Below, piece by piece: positions 10,917 through 20,302 of a stretch of DNA of 64,000 nucleotides. The stretch is from positions 124,001 through 188,000 of the forward strand of contig NZ_VNHW01000002.1 of assembly GCF_008124835.1 (NCBI RefSeq), in the 5' to 3' direction. Source of the DNA: Blastococcus xanthinilyticus. GTDB taxonomy: Bacteria > Actinomycetota > Actinomycetes > Mycobacteriales > Geodermatophilaceae. Below the pieces are notes generated by a model. That model worked only from the letters and a program-made list of their open reading frames with translations, was not told the DNA's origin and ran no database searches. The position numbers and the translations under genes were made by a program. Positions within the stretch are counted from its first letter, which is position 1, and the number at the start of each line of letters is the position of its first letter.

Positions 10917-11770
10917 CGCCGGAGACCGCCGGCGTGGTCATCGGCACCGGCGAGGCCGTCATCTTCTGGATCCTCGGCCCGGTGGCCCTGGCCGGGGCGC
11001 TGGGCATGGTGCTCAGCCGCAACGCGGTGCACTCCGCGCTGTGGCTGGTGCTGACGATGCTGTCCCTCGGCGTCTTCTACGTCGTGCAGGAGGCGCCCTT
11101 CCTCGGCGCCGTGCAGGTGATCGTCTACACCGGCGCGATCATGATCCTGTTCCTCTTCGTGCTGATGCTGGTCGGCCGCGACTCCTCGGACTCCGTGGTC
11201 GAGACGCTCCGCGGCCAGCGGGTGGCGGCGCTCGCGCTGGGCGCCGGCTTCGCCGCGCTGGTCGGCGCCGGCATCGCCCGCGCCACCCAGGACCTGCCGG
11301 TGCTGGGCCTCGAGCAGGTGCAGGGCGGGGTGGGCGGCCCCTCGTCCGGCAACGTGGAGGCGGTCGCCGGGCTGCTCTACACCCGCTACCTGCTGGCCTT
11401 CGAGGTCACCGGCGCGCTGCTCATCGTGGCCGCGGTGGGCGCCCTGCTGCTCACCCACGTGGAGCGCGAACCGGGCAGCCGGCAGACGCAGAAGGAGCTG
11501 TCCCGCGCCCGCTTCCTCACCGACCGCCCGCAGACGCTGCCCGGGCCCGGCGTGCACGCCCGCGCCACCTCCGTGGCCGCACCGGCGCTGCTGCCCGACG
11601 GCCGCCTCGCCGAGGACAGCTTCGCCACCGGCATCGAGCCGGAGCAGGTGGAGCAGATGCCCCGGCCGACCGGCCGGGAGCAGCTCGGCTCCCCGGACGC
11701 CGCGCTGGGGTCCCTCGATCCCACGCTCAGCGACACCCCGGGCGGCCGGACGGGAGGGGAGCACCGGTGA
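10913..11770 (+). CDS. nuoJ: NADH-quinone oxidoreductase subunit J
   Basis: A 285-residue membrane subunit with five transmembrane helices in the first 180 residues; the central helix [20 protein letters not shown] carries the pi-bulge region involved in coupling. A hydrophilic tail of about 100 residues follows, compared with a 184-residue E. coli protein. The GTG start overlaps the nuoI stop (GTGA), and its own stop overlaps the nuoK GTG in the same way. Confidence 0.94.
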   Translation: MTPETAGVVIGTGEAVIFWILGPVALAGALGMVLSRNAVHSALWLVLTMLSLGVFYVVQEAPFLGAVQVIVYTGAIMILFLFVLMLVGRDSSDSVVETLRGQRVAALALGAGFAALVGAGIARATQDLPVLGLEQVQGGVGGPSSGNVEAVAGLLYTRYLLAFEVTGALLIVAAVGALLLTHVEREPGSRQTQKELSRARFLTDRPQTLPGPGVHARATSVAAPALLPDGRLAEDSFATGIEPEQVEQMPRPTGREQLGSPDAALGSLDPTLSDTPGGRTGGEHR

Positions 11771-12066
11771 ACCTGTCCTACTACCTGGTGCTGGCGGCGA
11801 TCCTCTTCACCATCGGCGCGGTCGGCGTCCTGGTGCGGCGCAACGCGATCGTCGTCTTCATGTGCATCGAGCTGATGCTCAACGCGGTGAACCTGACGCT
11901 GATCACCTTCGCCCGGTCCACCGGCACCGTCGACGGCCAGATCATCGCGCTGTTCGTCATGGTCGTCGCCGCCGCCGAGGTGGTCGTCGGGCTCGCCATC
12001 ATCATGTCGATCTACCGGACCCGACGGTCCGCCTCGGTCGACGACGCCAATCTCCTGAAGTACTGA
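11767..12066 (+). CDS. nuoK: NADH-quinone oxidoreductase subunit K
   Basis: A 99-residue proton-channel subunit with three helices. The two membrane glutamates of the E-channel are seen in the [14 protein letters not shown] and [13 protein letters not shown] helices. Length matches the family exactly. The GTG start overlaps the nuoJ stop, and nuoL begins 16 nt later, so tight translational coupling continues. Confidence 0.97.
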   Translation: MNLSYYLVLAAILFTIGAVGVLVRRNAIVVFMCIELMLNAVNLTLITFARSTGTVDGQIIALFVMVVAAAEVVVGLAIIMSIYRTRRSASVDDANLLKY

Positions 12067-12082
12067 CCGGGACGGGGTTGCA

Positions 12083-13978
12083 GTGCCTGCTGAAGGGCTC
12101 CTGGCCGCCTCCTGGCTGCTGATCGCGCTGCCGCTGGCCGGCGCCGCGGTGCTGCTGCTGGGTGGCCGGCGCACCGACCGCTGGGGTCATCTCCTGGGGA
12201 CGGCGACCGTGGTGGCCGCCTTCCTCCTCGCCGTGGCGTGCACCGTGCAGCTGGCCGGTCTCGACGGCCGCGCCGCCGACGTGGAGCTGTTCACCTTCAT
12301 CGCCACCGGCGAGCTGGACGTGACCGCCGGCCTGCTCTACGACCCGCTGTCGGCGGTGTTCGTGCTGCTGATCACCGGCGTGGGCTCGCTGATCCACGTC
12401 TTCTCGATCGGCTACATGGCCCACGACCCGGCGCGGCGGCGGTTCTTCGCCTACCTGAACCTCTTCGTCGCGGCGATGCTGCTGCTGGTCCTCGGCAACA
12501 GCTTCGTGGCCCTCTACGTGGGCTGGGAGGGCGTGGGCCTGGCGTCCTACCTGCTCATCGCCTTCTGGTACACCCGCCCGGCGGCGGCCACGGCGGCCAA
12601 GAAGGCCTTCATCATGAACCGGATCGGCGACGTCGGCCTGGCGCTCGCGATCTTCGTGATGTTCGCCCAGCTCGGGACGACGTCCTACGCCGGCGTCTTC
12701 GGGTCGGTCGGCACCCTGGCCGGCGGGACGATCACCGCCATCGGGCTGCTGCTCCTGCTCGGCGCGTGCGGCAAGTCCGGCCAGTTCCCGCTGCAGGCGT
12801 GGCTGCCGGACGCGATGGAGGGCCCGACCCCCGTCTCGGCCCTCATCCACGCCGCGACCATGGTCACCGCGGGCGTCTACCTCATCGCCCGGTCCGCCCC
12901 GATCTACGACCTGACGCCCACCGCCCGCGCGGTGATCCTGGCCGTCGGCGCGGTGACCCTGCTGATCGGCGCCATCGCCGGCTGCGCGTTCGACGACATC
13001 AAGAAGGTGCTGGCGTACTCGACGGTCAGCCAGATCGGCTACATGTTCCTGGCTGTCGGCCTCGGCCCGGCCGGCTACGTCGCCGGCCTCGCGCACCTGC
13101 TCGCCCACGGCTTCTTCAAGGCCGGGCTCTTCCTCGGCGCCGGGTCGGTCATGCACGCGATGGACGACTCGGTGGACATGCGCCGCTTCGGCGGCCTGGC
13201 GAAGAAGCTGCCGATCACCTTCGTGACGTTCGGCCTGGGCTACCTGGCGCTGATCGGCTTCCCCTTCCTGTCGGGCTACTTCACCAAGGACGCGATCATC
13301 GAGGCGGCGCTGGACCGCGGTGACGTCTGGGGCTGGGTGCTCGGCGGGGTCGCCGTCCTCGGCGCGGGGCTGACCGCCTTCTACATGACCCGGCTGATGC
13401 TGATGACCTTCTTCGGCCGGCCCCGGTGGGACGACGGCGTCCACCCGCACGAGGCGCCGACCGTGATGACCGCGCCGATGATCGTGCTGGCCGTCGGCTC
13501 GGTCGCGGCCGGCGCGCTGCTGGTGTCGGTGTTCCCGCTGGCCGACTGGCTGGCGCCGGTGTTCGGCGAGCCGGCGGAGGCCGCGCACGTGGTGGCCCCG
13601 GCGCTGGTCGGCCTGGTCGTCACCGTGGTGATGGTGCTCGGCGTGCTGACGGCCTGGCTGTTCGTCGGCCGCCGGGAGGTGCCGGTGACCGCGCCGGTGC
13701 GGGTCTCCCCGGTCACCCGGGCGGCCCGGAACGCGCTCTACGCCGACACGGTGAACGAGTCGCTGTTCATGCGCCCGGGCCAGTGGCTGACCCGTGCGCT
13801 GGTCTGGTTCGACAACCGCGGCGTCGACGGCGCGGTCAACGGCCTGGCCGCCGGGCTGGGCGGCTCCTCCTCCCGGCTGGGCCGCGCCCAGACCGGCTTC
13901 GTCCGCACCTACGCCCTGGGGATGCTCGGCGGCGTGGTGATGGTGGCCGGTGCGCTGCTGGCGGTGACGGCCGGATGA
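12083..13978 (+). CDS. nuoL: NADH-quinone oxidoreductase subunit L
   Basis: A 631-residue antiporter-like proton-pumping subunit with about 15-16 helices and the long lateral helix toward its C-terminus. Key segments are YVGWEGVGLASYLLIAFWY (Glu in the TM5 position), GKSGQFPLQAWLPDAMEGPT and ALIHAATMVTAGVYLI (Lys/His channel residues), and KKVLAYSTVSQIGYM. GTG is the start. Its stop overlaps the ATG of the mini-ORF that precedes nuoM. Confidence 0.96.
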   Translation: MPAEGLLAASWLLIALPLAGAAVLLLGGRRTDRWGHLLGTATVVAAFLLAVACTVQLAGLDGRAADVELFTFIATGELDVTAGLLYDPLSAVFVLLITGVGSLIHVFSIGYMAHDPARRRFFAYLNLFVAAMLLLVLGNSFVALYVGWEGVGLASYLLIAFWYTRPAAATAAKKAFIMNRIGDVGLALAIFVMFAQLGTTSYAGVFGSVGTLAGGTITAIGLLLLLGACGKSGQFPLQAWLPDAMEGPTPVSALIHAATMVTAGVYLIARSAPIYDLTPTARAVILAVGAVTLLIGAIAGCAFDDIKKVLAYSTVSQIGYMFLAVGLGPAGYVAGLAHLLAHGFFKAGLFLGAGSVMHAMDDSVDMRRFGGLAKKLPITFVTFGLGYLALIGFPFLSGYFTKDAIIEAALDRGDVWGWVLGGVAVLGAGLTAFYMTRLMLMTFFGRPRWDDGVHPHEAPTVMTAPMIVLAVGSVAAGALLVSVFPLADWLAPVFGEPAEAAHVVAPALVGLVVTVVMVLGVLTAWLFVGRREVPVTAPVRVSPVTRAARNALYADTVNESLFMRPGQWLTRALVWFDNRGVDGAVNGLAAGLGGSSSRLGRAQTGFVRTYALGMLGGVVMVAGALLAVTAG

Positions 13979-14067
13979 CCGCGACCGTTCCTCGCAGCCC
14001 GACGGCTCCCCTCCCCGCGACCTCCGCGATCCTCCCGACCCCCGAGACGGTGGTGCCCCGACCGTGA
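13975..14067 (+). CDS. Possible 30-aa coupling mini-ORF between nuoL and nuoM
   Basis: ATG 13975 overlaps the nuoL stop (ATGA), and the TGA 14065-14067 overlaps the nuoM GTG (GTGA). The intervening 30-residue peptide (MTATVPRSPTAPLPATS and a Pro-rich rest) has no hydrophobic segment and no known domain. It exactly fills an 85-nt gap where nuoM cannot start earlier, because its frame is closed upstream. A coupling role is the simplest reading. Confidence 0.4.
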   Translation: MTATVPRSPTAPLPATSAILPTPETVVPRP

Positions 14068-15716
14068 GCGCGTCCCTCTACCTGGTGGCGATGATCGCGG
14101 TGCCCGCGATCGGGGCCGCGGCGGTCGCCGCGCTGCCGAAGGAGCGCGGCCTGCTGGCCAAGCAGGTGGCGCTCGGCGTCAGCCTCGTCGTGCTGCTGCT
14201 CGCCGTCCTCTCGACAATGGCCTTCGATCCCGACGGCGACCGGTTCCAGCTGACCACCTCGGTGGCCTGGATCCCCGACTTCGGCGCCGACTTCGCGCTC
14301 GGCGTCGACGGCATCGCCCTGGTCATGCTGCTGCTGATCGGCGTGCTGGTGCCGCTCGTGGTGGCCGCGTCCTGGCACGAGGCGGACGCGGGGCCCCGGC
14401 CGGCCCGGGTCTTCTTCGCCTGGCTGCTGCTGCTCGAGGCGATGATGGTCGGCGTCTTCGCCGCCACGGACATCCTGCTGTTCTACGTCTTCTTCGAGGC
14501 GATGCTCGTCCCGATGTACTTCCTCATCGGCAGCTTCGGCGGGCCGCGGCGCCAGTACGCGGCGGTCAAGTTCTTCGTCTACAGCCTGGTCGGCGGGCTG
14601 GTGATGCTCGCCTCGGTGATCGGGCTGTACGTGGTGAGCACCAGCCAGCTGGGGGAGGGCACCTTCGCCTTCGACGCGCTCCGGCAGCTGGAGATCGACC
14701 CCGACGTCCAGAAGCTGCTGTTCCTCGGCTTCTTCGTCGCCTTCGCCATCAAGGCCCCGCTGGTGCCCTTCCACACCTGGCTGCCCGACTCCGGTGCCGA
14801 GGCGCCGATCGGCGGCGCGGTGCTGCTCGTCGGGGTGCTGGACAAGGTGGGCACCTTCGGCTTCCTGCGCTACTGCCTGCCGCTGTTCCCCGACGCGTCC
14901 CGCTACTTCGCGCCGTTCGTGCTCGTCCTTGCGGTCGTCGGCATCCTCTACGCCGCGCTGCTGGCCATGGGCCAGAGCGACATGAAGCGGCTGGTGTCCT
15001 ACACCTCGATCTCGCACTTCGGCTTCATCGCGCTCGGCATCTTCGCCTTCACGACCGAGGCCGCCACCGGCGCGGTGCTGTACATGGTCAACCACGGCAT
15101 CGCGACCGGCCTGCTGTTCCTCGTGGTGGGCATGCTGATCAGCCGGGGCGGGTCCCGGCAGATCGGCGACTACGGCGGCGTCGCGGCGCAGGCCCCGAAG
15201 CTGGCCGGCGCCTTCCTCGTCGCCGGGCTCGCCTCGCTGGCGCTGCCGGGCACCAACAGCTTCGTCAGCGAGTTCCTCGTGCTGATCGGCTCGTTCCCCA
15301 CCCGCCCGGTCTTCACGGTGCTGGCGACCGCGGGCATCATCCTGGCCGCCCTCTACGTGCTGCTGATGTACCAGCGGACGATGCACGGGCCGCCCCGCGG
15401 GATGCTGCTCGCCGACGTGCACGGCGGCGACCCGACCCCGGGCACCGAGCCGGCCCGGAGCACCGAGCCGGCCCAGGGCACCCACCCGGCCCGGGGCGGC
15501 GCCTCGGCCGCCACCGCCACCGTGACCGCGCCGGCCCCGGCGCGCGGCGGCGTCCGGTTCGCCGACCTGAGCCGGCGCGAGCTCGCCGTCGTCGCGCCGC
15601 TGATCGCGCTGATCATCGGCCTCGGGGTCTACCCGCAGCCGCTGCTGGACCTGATCGAACCGGCCGTCGTGGCCACCGTCGACGACCTGGGTGCCCCCGG
15701 AGGGACCGACCGATGA
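14064..15716 (+). CDS. nuoM: NADH-quinone oxidoreductase subunit M
   Basis: A 550-residue antiporter-like proton-pumping subunit. FYVFFEAMLVPMYFLIG carries the conserved channel Glu; FAIKAPLVPFHTWLPDSGAEAP and the MGQSDMKRLVSYTSISHFGF helix carry the Lys and loop residues. A 60-residue Thr/Pro/Ala/Glu-rich linker with imperfect TEPAR/TEPAQ repeats (about residues 455-510) interrupts the C-terminus before the last helix. GTG start overlaps the mini-ORF; its stop overlaps nuoN. Confidence 0.95.
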   Translation: MSASLYLVAMIAVPAIGAAAVAALPKERGLLAKQVALGVSLVVLLLAVLSTMAFDPDGDRFQLTTSVAWIPDFGADFALGVDGIALVMLLLIGVLVPLVVAASWHEADAGPRPARVFFAWLLLLEAMMVGVFAATDILLFYVFFEAMLVPMYFLIGSFGGPRRQYAAVKFFVYSLVGGLVMLASVIGLYVVSTSQLGEGTFAFDALRQLEIDPDVQKLLFLGFFVAFAIKAPLVPFHTWLPDSGAEAPIGGAVLLVGVLDKVGTFGFLRYCLPLFPDASRYFAPFVLVLAVVGILYAALLAMGQSDMKRLVSYTSISHFGFIALGIFAFTTEAATGAVLYMVNHGIATGLLFLVVGMLISRGGSRQIGDYGGVAAQAPKLAGAFLVAGLASLALPGTNSFVSEFLVLIGSFPTRPVFTVLATAGIILAALYVLLMYQRTMHGPPRGMLLADVHGGDPTPGTEPARSTEPAQGTHPARGGASAATATVTAPAPARGGVRFADLSRRELAVVAPLIALIIGLGVYPQPLLDLIEPAVVATVDDLGAPGGTDR

Positions 15717-17251
15717 TCGACGCGCCTGACTTCTCGTTCGCGGCGCTGTCCCCGCTGCTGCTCGTCCTCGGTGCCGCCTGCATCGGCGTCCTCGTGGAGG
15801 CCTTCGCGCCGCGCGACGTCCGGCACCCGGTCCAGGTGGGCCTGGCGCTGACCGGCACCGTCGGGGCCTTCGTGGCCACGCTCCTCCTGGCCGGCACGCG
15901 CGAGGTCACCGCGGGAGGGGCGCTGGCCGTCGACGGCCCCACGCTCTTCCTCCAGGCGACGATCGCCGGCCTGGGTGCGCTGTCGATCCTGCTCTTCGCC
16001 GAGCGGTCGCTGGACCCGGCGCGGTCGGCGTTCGTGGTGAGCGCCGCCGTGCCCGCCGGCAGCCCGCGCGACCGGGAGCTGGTCACCACGCAGCGGGTGC
16101 AGACCGAGGTCTACCCGCTCGCCCTCTTCGCGATCGGCGGGATGCTGCTGTTCGTCGCCGCCAACGACCTGCTGGTCATGTTCGTCGCCCTCGAGGTGCT
16201 GAGCCTCCCGCTGTACCTGATCAGCGGCATGGCCCGGCGGCGCCGGCTGCTGTCGCAGGAGGCGGCGGTCAAGTACTTCCTCCTCGGCGCCTTCGCCTCG
16301 GCGTTCTTCCTCTACGGGCTGGCGCTGGTCTACGGCGCCACCGGCAGCGTCCGGCTGCGCGACATCCGCGAGGCGGTCACCGCCGAGTCCGGCGGCGTGC
16401 TGATGGTCCTCGGGCTGGGCCTGCTGGTCGTCGGCCTGCTGTTCAAGGCCAGCGTCGCGCCGTTCCACTCCTGGACCCCCGACGTCTACCAGGGCGCCCC
16501 CACCCCGGTCACCGCGTTCATGGCCGCCTGCACCAAGGTCGCCGCGTTCGGCGCGATCCTGCGGCTGCTGTACGTGGCGTTCGGCGCCGCGGAGTGGACC
16601 TGGCGGCCGCTGATCTACGCCGCGGCGATCATCTCGATGATCGTGGGCGCCGTGCTGGGGCTCACCCAGACCGACCTCAAGCGGATGCTCGCCTACTCCT
16701 CGGTGGCCCACGCCGGCTTCCTGCTCACCGGGGTCATCGGCTTCGGGGCCGGCGGCGACGGCTCGGGCCTGGCGGCCACGATGTTCTACCTGGTCACCTA
16801 CGGGCTCACCACGCTCGGCGCCTTCGCCGTCCTCACGCTGGTCCGCGACGGGGACGGCGAGGCGGGGCACCTCTCCCAGTGGGCGGGCCTCGGTGCCCGG
16901 TCGCCGCTCACCGCCGCGGTGATGAGCCTGTTCCTGCTCGCGCTGGCCGGCATCCCGCTCACCGCCGGGTTCACCGGGAAGTTCGCCGTCTTCCGGGCGG
17001 CCATCGAGCAGGGCGCCTGGCCGCTGGCCGTCGTGGCGCTCCTGGCCAGCGCGGTCGCGGCGTTCTTCTACCTGCGGGTCATCGTGCTCATGTACTTCTC
17101 CGACCCGGTCGCCGACGGGCCGACCGTCGGCGTGCCCGGCCTGCCCACCACCATCGTGCTGGCCGTGACCGCGACCGCCACGCTGGCGCTGGGCATCCTG
17201 CCCGGGGCGGTGCTCGACCTGGCCGGGCGGGCGGCTATCTTCGTCGGTTGA
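15713..17251 (+). CDS. nuoN: NADH-quinone oxidoreductase subunit N
   Basis: A 512-residue antiporter-like subunit, the third proton pump of the membrane arm. FVALEVLSLPLYLISGMA holds the channel Glu, and LLFKASVAPFHSWTPDVYQGAPTP and QTDLKRMLAYSSVAHAGF are the Lys helix and its neighbour. It closes the nuoA-N series. ATG overlaps the nuoM stop, and its own TGA shares a base with the next gene (TGATG), so the prenyl synthase belongs to the same transcript. Confidence 0.96.
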   Translation: MIDAPDFSFAALSPLLLVLGAACIGVLVEAFAPRDVRHPVQVGLALTGTVGAFVATLLLAGTREVTAGGALAVDGPTLFLQATIAGLGALSILLFAERSLDPARSAFVVSAAVPAGSPRDRELVTTQRVQTEVYPLALFAIGGMLLFVAANDLLVMFVALEVLSLPLYLISGMARRRRLLSQEAAVKYFLLGAFASAFFLYGLALVYGATGSVRLRDIREAVTAESGGVLMVLGLGLLVVGLLFKASVAPFHSWTPDVYQGAPTPVTAFMAACTKVAAFGAILRLLYVAFGAAEWTWRPLIYAAAIISMIVGAVLGLTQTDLKRMLAYSSVAHAGFLLTGVIGFGAGGDGSGLAATMFYLVTYGLTTLGAFAVLTLVRDGDGEAGHLSQWAGLGARSPLTAAVMSLFLLALAGIPLTAGFTGKFAVFRAAIEQGAWPLAVVALLASAVAAFFYLRVIVLMYFSDPVADGPTVGVPGLPTTIVLAVTATATLALGILPGAVLDLAGRAAIFVG

Positions 17252-18354
17252 TGACCGGAGCCCGTGCCGCAGTCGACGGCACTCCCACCGCGGCCGCGCC
17301 CGAGGCTGGGGCAGACGCTGTGGCTGACACCGTGGCCGACACCTGGCACCGGATCTCCACCCCGGCGTCGACGATCGGCCCCTGGCTCCCCGAGGGCGAC
17401 CTCGGGGAGGCGCTGGCCGACGGGCTGGCCACGGTCGAGTCCGCGCTCGCCGTCGCCGTCGGCAGCGAGCACCCGTTCGTGCGCGAGGCGGCCGGGCACC
17501 TGATGGCCGCGGGCGGCAAGCGGTTCCGGCCGATGCTGGCCCTGCTCGCCGCCCAGCTCGGGAACGCGGCCGCCCCCGAGGTGACGCAGGGCGCCGTCGT
17601 CTGCGAGCTCACCCACCTCGCGACGCTGTACCACGACGACGTCATGGACGAGGCCGCCGTGCGCCGGGGGGCGCCCAGCGCCAACAGCCGGTGGAGCAAC
17701 AGCATCGCCATCCTGACCGGCGACCTGCTGTTCGCGCGGGCGTCGGACATCCTCGCCGACCTCGGCCCCGAGGCGGTGCGGATCCAGGCCCGCACCTTCG
17801 AGCGGCTGGTCACCGGCCAGATCAAGGAGACCGTCGGCGCCCAGCCCGGCGACGACCCGATCGCCCACTACCTGGACGTGCTGGCCGACAAGACCGGCTC
17901 GCTCGTGGCGACCTCGGCCCGCTTCGGCGCCGCCTTCGCCGGGGTGGACCCGGCCCTGGTCGCCGCGCTGACGGAGTTCGGCGAGGAGGTCGGGGTGGCC
18001 TTCCAGATCTCCGACGACCTGATCGACATCGTGAGCACGGACGGGGTCTCCGGGAAGTCGCCCGGCACCGACCTGCGCGAGGGCATCGCCACGCTGCCGG
18101 TGCTGTTCGCCCTCGCCGGGGACGACCCCGCCGAGGCGCGGCTGCGCGAGCTGGTGGCGGCCCCGGTCACCGACGACGCCCAGCACGCCGAGGCGCTGGC
18201 GCTGCTGCGGTCCTCCCGGTCGCTGGTGCGGGCCACCGGGGTGCTGCGCGAGTACGCCGACCGGGCCCGCTCCCGGCTGGACGCCGTGCCGGCCGGCGAC
18301 GTCCGGGACGCGCTGTCGGCGCTCTGCGACTACGTGGTCACCCGCACCAGCTGA
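17251..18354 (+). CDS. Long-chain trans-polyprenyl diphosphate synthase, probably for menaquinone
   Basis: A 367-residue all-helical isoprenyl synthase that elongates an allylic diphosphate with isopentenyl diphosphate. Both Asp-rich Mg sites are intact: DDVMD at 129-133 and DDLID at 255-259, along with GGKRFRPML and the RRGAPSANSRWSN stretch. The small residues before the first Asp motif fit a long-chain product. It resembles GrcC/HepT-type enzymes; being co-translated with nuoN points to the menaquinone side chain, the quinone used by this complex I. Product length cannot be read from sequence alone. Confidence 0.9.
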   Translation: MTGARAAVDGTPTAAAPEAGADAVADTVADTWHRISTPASTIGPWLPEGDLGEALADGLATVESALAVAVGSEHPFVREAAGHLMAAGGKRFRPMLALLAAQLGNAAAPEVTQGAVVCELTHLATLYHDDVMDEAAVRRGAPSANSRWSNSIAILTGDLLFARASDILADLGPEAVRIQARTFERLVTGQIKETVGAQPGDDPIAHYLDVLADKTGSLVATSARFGAAFAGVDPALVAALTEFGEEVGVAFQISDDLIDIVSTDGVSGKSPGTDLREGIATLPVLFALAGDDPAEARLRELVAAPVTDDAQHAEALALLRSSRSLVRATGVLREYADRARSRLDAVPAGDVRDALSALCDYVVTRTS

Positions 18355-18418
18355 CGTGCTCGGGGCCCGCTCCTGGCCGCTCGACACGGCTCGCGGCGGC
18401 CGGCGTCATGCTGGGGGA

Positions 18419-19549
18419 GTGCGTCTCCTCCCCGGCCTGGTGGCCGCGATCCTCCTGACCGCCGGCTGCTCCGGCGCCGCGAGCGAGCCCGGACCGGGTG
18501 CGGCGGCGCCGTCGGTCCCGGTGGCCACCCCCACGGGCGCCCCGGAGCTCGCCGTCGAGGTGCTCGCCGAGGGGTTCGAGCACCCGTGGGACGTCGTCCA
18601 GGCGCCGGACGGCACCCTGCTGGTCGACGAGCGCGGCGGCGGCTTCACCGCCGTGCTCCCCGACGGCGCGGTGCGCGAGGTGGCGGCCGACCTCGGCGAC
18701 CTGTTCGCCGAGGGGGAGACCGGCCTCATGGGGCTGGCGCTGGACCCGGCGTTCGCCGACGACCGCCGGCTCTACAGCTGCCAGGGCGCCACCTCCGGCG
18801 AGGTCCAGGTGATCGCCTGGACCGTGGCCGACGACTGGTCCGGCCTCACCCGGACCGACGACCCGCTGGTCGGCGGGCTCCCCCTCAACGAGCGCAGCGG
18901 CCGGCACGGCGGCTGCCGGCTGGAGTTCGCTCCCGACGGCGCGCTGCTGATCGGCACCGGGGACACCGCCACCGGGAGCGCGCCGCAGGACCCCGGCTCC
19001 CTCGGCGGCAAGGTGCTGCGCGCCGACCCGGTCACCGGCGAGGTCACCGTCTGGACCAGCGGCCACCGCAACGTGCAGGGGCTGGCGGTGCGCCCGGGCA
19101 GCGGGCAGGTGTTCTCCGTCGAGCACGGCCCCGACCGCGACGACGAGGTCAACCTGCTGGCCGACGGCGCCAACTACGGCTGGGACCCCGACGGCGGCGG
19201 CTCCTACGACGAGAGCGTGCCGATGACCGACCCGTCGATCCCCGGCGCCGTGCCGGCCGTCTGGTCCTCCGGGCAGCCCACGCTGGCCACCAGCGGCGCC
19301 ACCTTCGTGACCGGGGAGCAGTGGCGGGGCTACGACGGGCTGCTGCTGGTGGCCCTGCTCAAGGACCAGGGCGTGCTGGCCCTGCGCCTGGACGACGCCG
19401 GCGCCGTGGTCGAGCAGTTCCAGGTCCCGGAGCTGGACGACGCCTACGGCCGCATCCGCACGGTCCAGCAGGGCGACGACGGCGCGCTGTACGCCCTCAC
19501 CGACAACGGCGACGGCGACCGGCTGCTGCGCATCACCCCGCGGGGCTGA
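18419..19549 (+). CDS. PQQ-dependent sugar dehydrogenase family lipoprotein
   Basis: A 376-residue secreted beta-propeller of the glucose/sorbosone dehydrogenase family. RLLPGLVAAILLTAGC is a lipoprotein signal peptide with the lipidated Cys in LTAGC. Family landmarks are GLMGLALDPAF, GGCRLEFAPDGALLIGTGD, GHRNVQGLAV and VEHGPDRDDEVNLLADG. The start is uncertain: GTG 18419 gives a compact signal peptide and lies 6 nt after a -10-like CATGCT (18407-18412), which would suit a leaderless message; an earlier GTG at 18356 is possible. Cofactor and substrate are not proven. It overlaps the convergent downstream gene by 17 nt. Confidence 0.8.
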   Translation: MRLLPGLVAAILLTAGCSGAASEPGPGAAAPSVPVATPTGAPELAVEVLAEGFEHPWDVVQAPDGTLLVDERGGGFTAVLPDGAVREVAADLGDLFAEGETGLMGLALDPAFADDRRLYSCQGATSGEVQVIAWTVADDWSGLTRTDDPLVGGLPLNERSGRHGGCRLEFAPDGALLIGTGDTATGSAPQDPGSLGGKVLRADPVTGEVTVWTSGHRNVQGLAVRPGSGQVFSVEHGPDRDDEVNLLADGANYGWDPDGGGSYDESVPMTDPSIPGAVPAVWSSGQPTLATSGATFVTGEQWRGYDGLLLVALLKDQGVLALRLDDAGAVVEQFQVPELDDAYGRIRTVQQGDDGALYALTDNGDGDRLLRITPRG

Positions 19550-20219
19550 GCCCGCGGTCCGCGACCCGCGCGGGCACCGGGACGCCGGGCGGCAGCAGCG
19601 GGCAGGGTACCGGCTCCCCGGCGACCGTCCGCAGCGGCAGCACGCCGGCCCACACCGCGTCGGGCACGTCGGCGCCCTCGACGTCGCGCTCGTCGTCACC
19701 GGGCGGCCCGGTGCGGATCTTCACGCTGGCCTCGGTGAGGTCCAGGGCGAGCACCGCGGTGGCGGCCAGCTCCTTGCGGTCGGGACGGCGGGTCGCGGTC
19801 CACGAGCCGGGTGCCAGGTGCTCGGTGAGGACCTCGAGGCCGAGCAGCACCTCCGCGGGGTCGTCCACCACCCGCGCCGTGCCGTGCACGACGGCGCACC
19901 GGTAGTTGACCGAGTGGTGGAACGCCGAGCGCGCGTACACGATGCCGTCCAGATGGGTCACCGTGAAGCACACCGGGGCGCCCCCGGCGGCGGCCCGGAG
20001 CGTCGCGGCACCCGTGGAGCCGTGCAGGTAGAGGGTGTCGCCGTGCCGGCCGTACCCGGTCGGCAGCACGACGGGCGCCCCGCCGAGCTCGATGCCGAGG
20101 TGGCCGATCAGCCCGGCGTCGAGCACGGCGTGCAGGTCGGCGCGGTCGGTGCGCGCCCGCTTGCTGCCGCGGCGCACGGTGCTGCGGTCGGTGGGCGAGA
20201 GGGGAGCCGGATCGTCCAT
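19533..20219 (-). CDS. Pyridoxamine 5'-phosphate oxidase-like FMN-binding split-barrel protein
   Basis: A 228-residue member of the NimA-like flavin/nucleotide-binding split-barrel group. The pattern VLDAGLIGHLGIELGGAPVV, then DTLYLHGSTGAATLRAA, CFTVTHLDGIVYARSAFHHS and VNYRCAVVHGTARVV, is characteristic. These proteins bind FMN or related cofactors; the actual reaction is unknown. ATG 20219 has AGGAT just upstream, better than the far-upstream alternative. It is divergent from a MocR regulator, a common pairing that suggests MocR controls it. Confidence 0.82.
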   Translation of the reverse strand: MDDPAPLSPTDRSTVRRGSKRARTDRADLHAVLDAGLIGHLGIELGGAPVVLPTGYGRHGDTLYLHGSTGAATLRAAAGGAPVCFTVTHLDGIVYARSAFHHSVNYRCAVVHGTARVVDDPAEVLLGLEVLTEHLAPGSWTATRRPDRKELAATAVLALDLTEASVKIRTGPPGDDERDVEGADVPDAVWAGVLPLRTVAGEPVPCPLLPPGVPVPARVADRGLSPAG

Positions 20220-20302
20220 GCGTTGATCCTGCGATGACCGGTGGCCGTGCGGAACGGCCAATCCGCTAGCTTTCCAGCAGTCCACCGCTGGGAGGGGGGC
20301 AC
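20220..20302 (+). promoter_or_regulatory. Divergent promoter region of split-barrel gene and MocR gene
   Basis: This 83-bp spacer holds both promoters. A -10-like TAGCTT (20267-20272) faces the MocR gene, and an inverted repeat CCAGC (20274-20278) / GCTGG (20287-20291) lies between it and the MocR ribosome site GGGAGG. The repeat is a candidate autoregulatory operator. No clear -35 was found. Confidence 0.45.
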
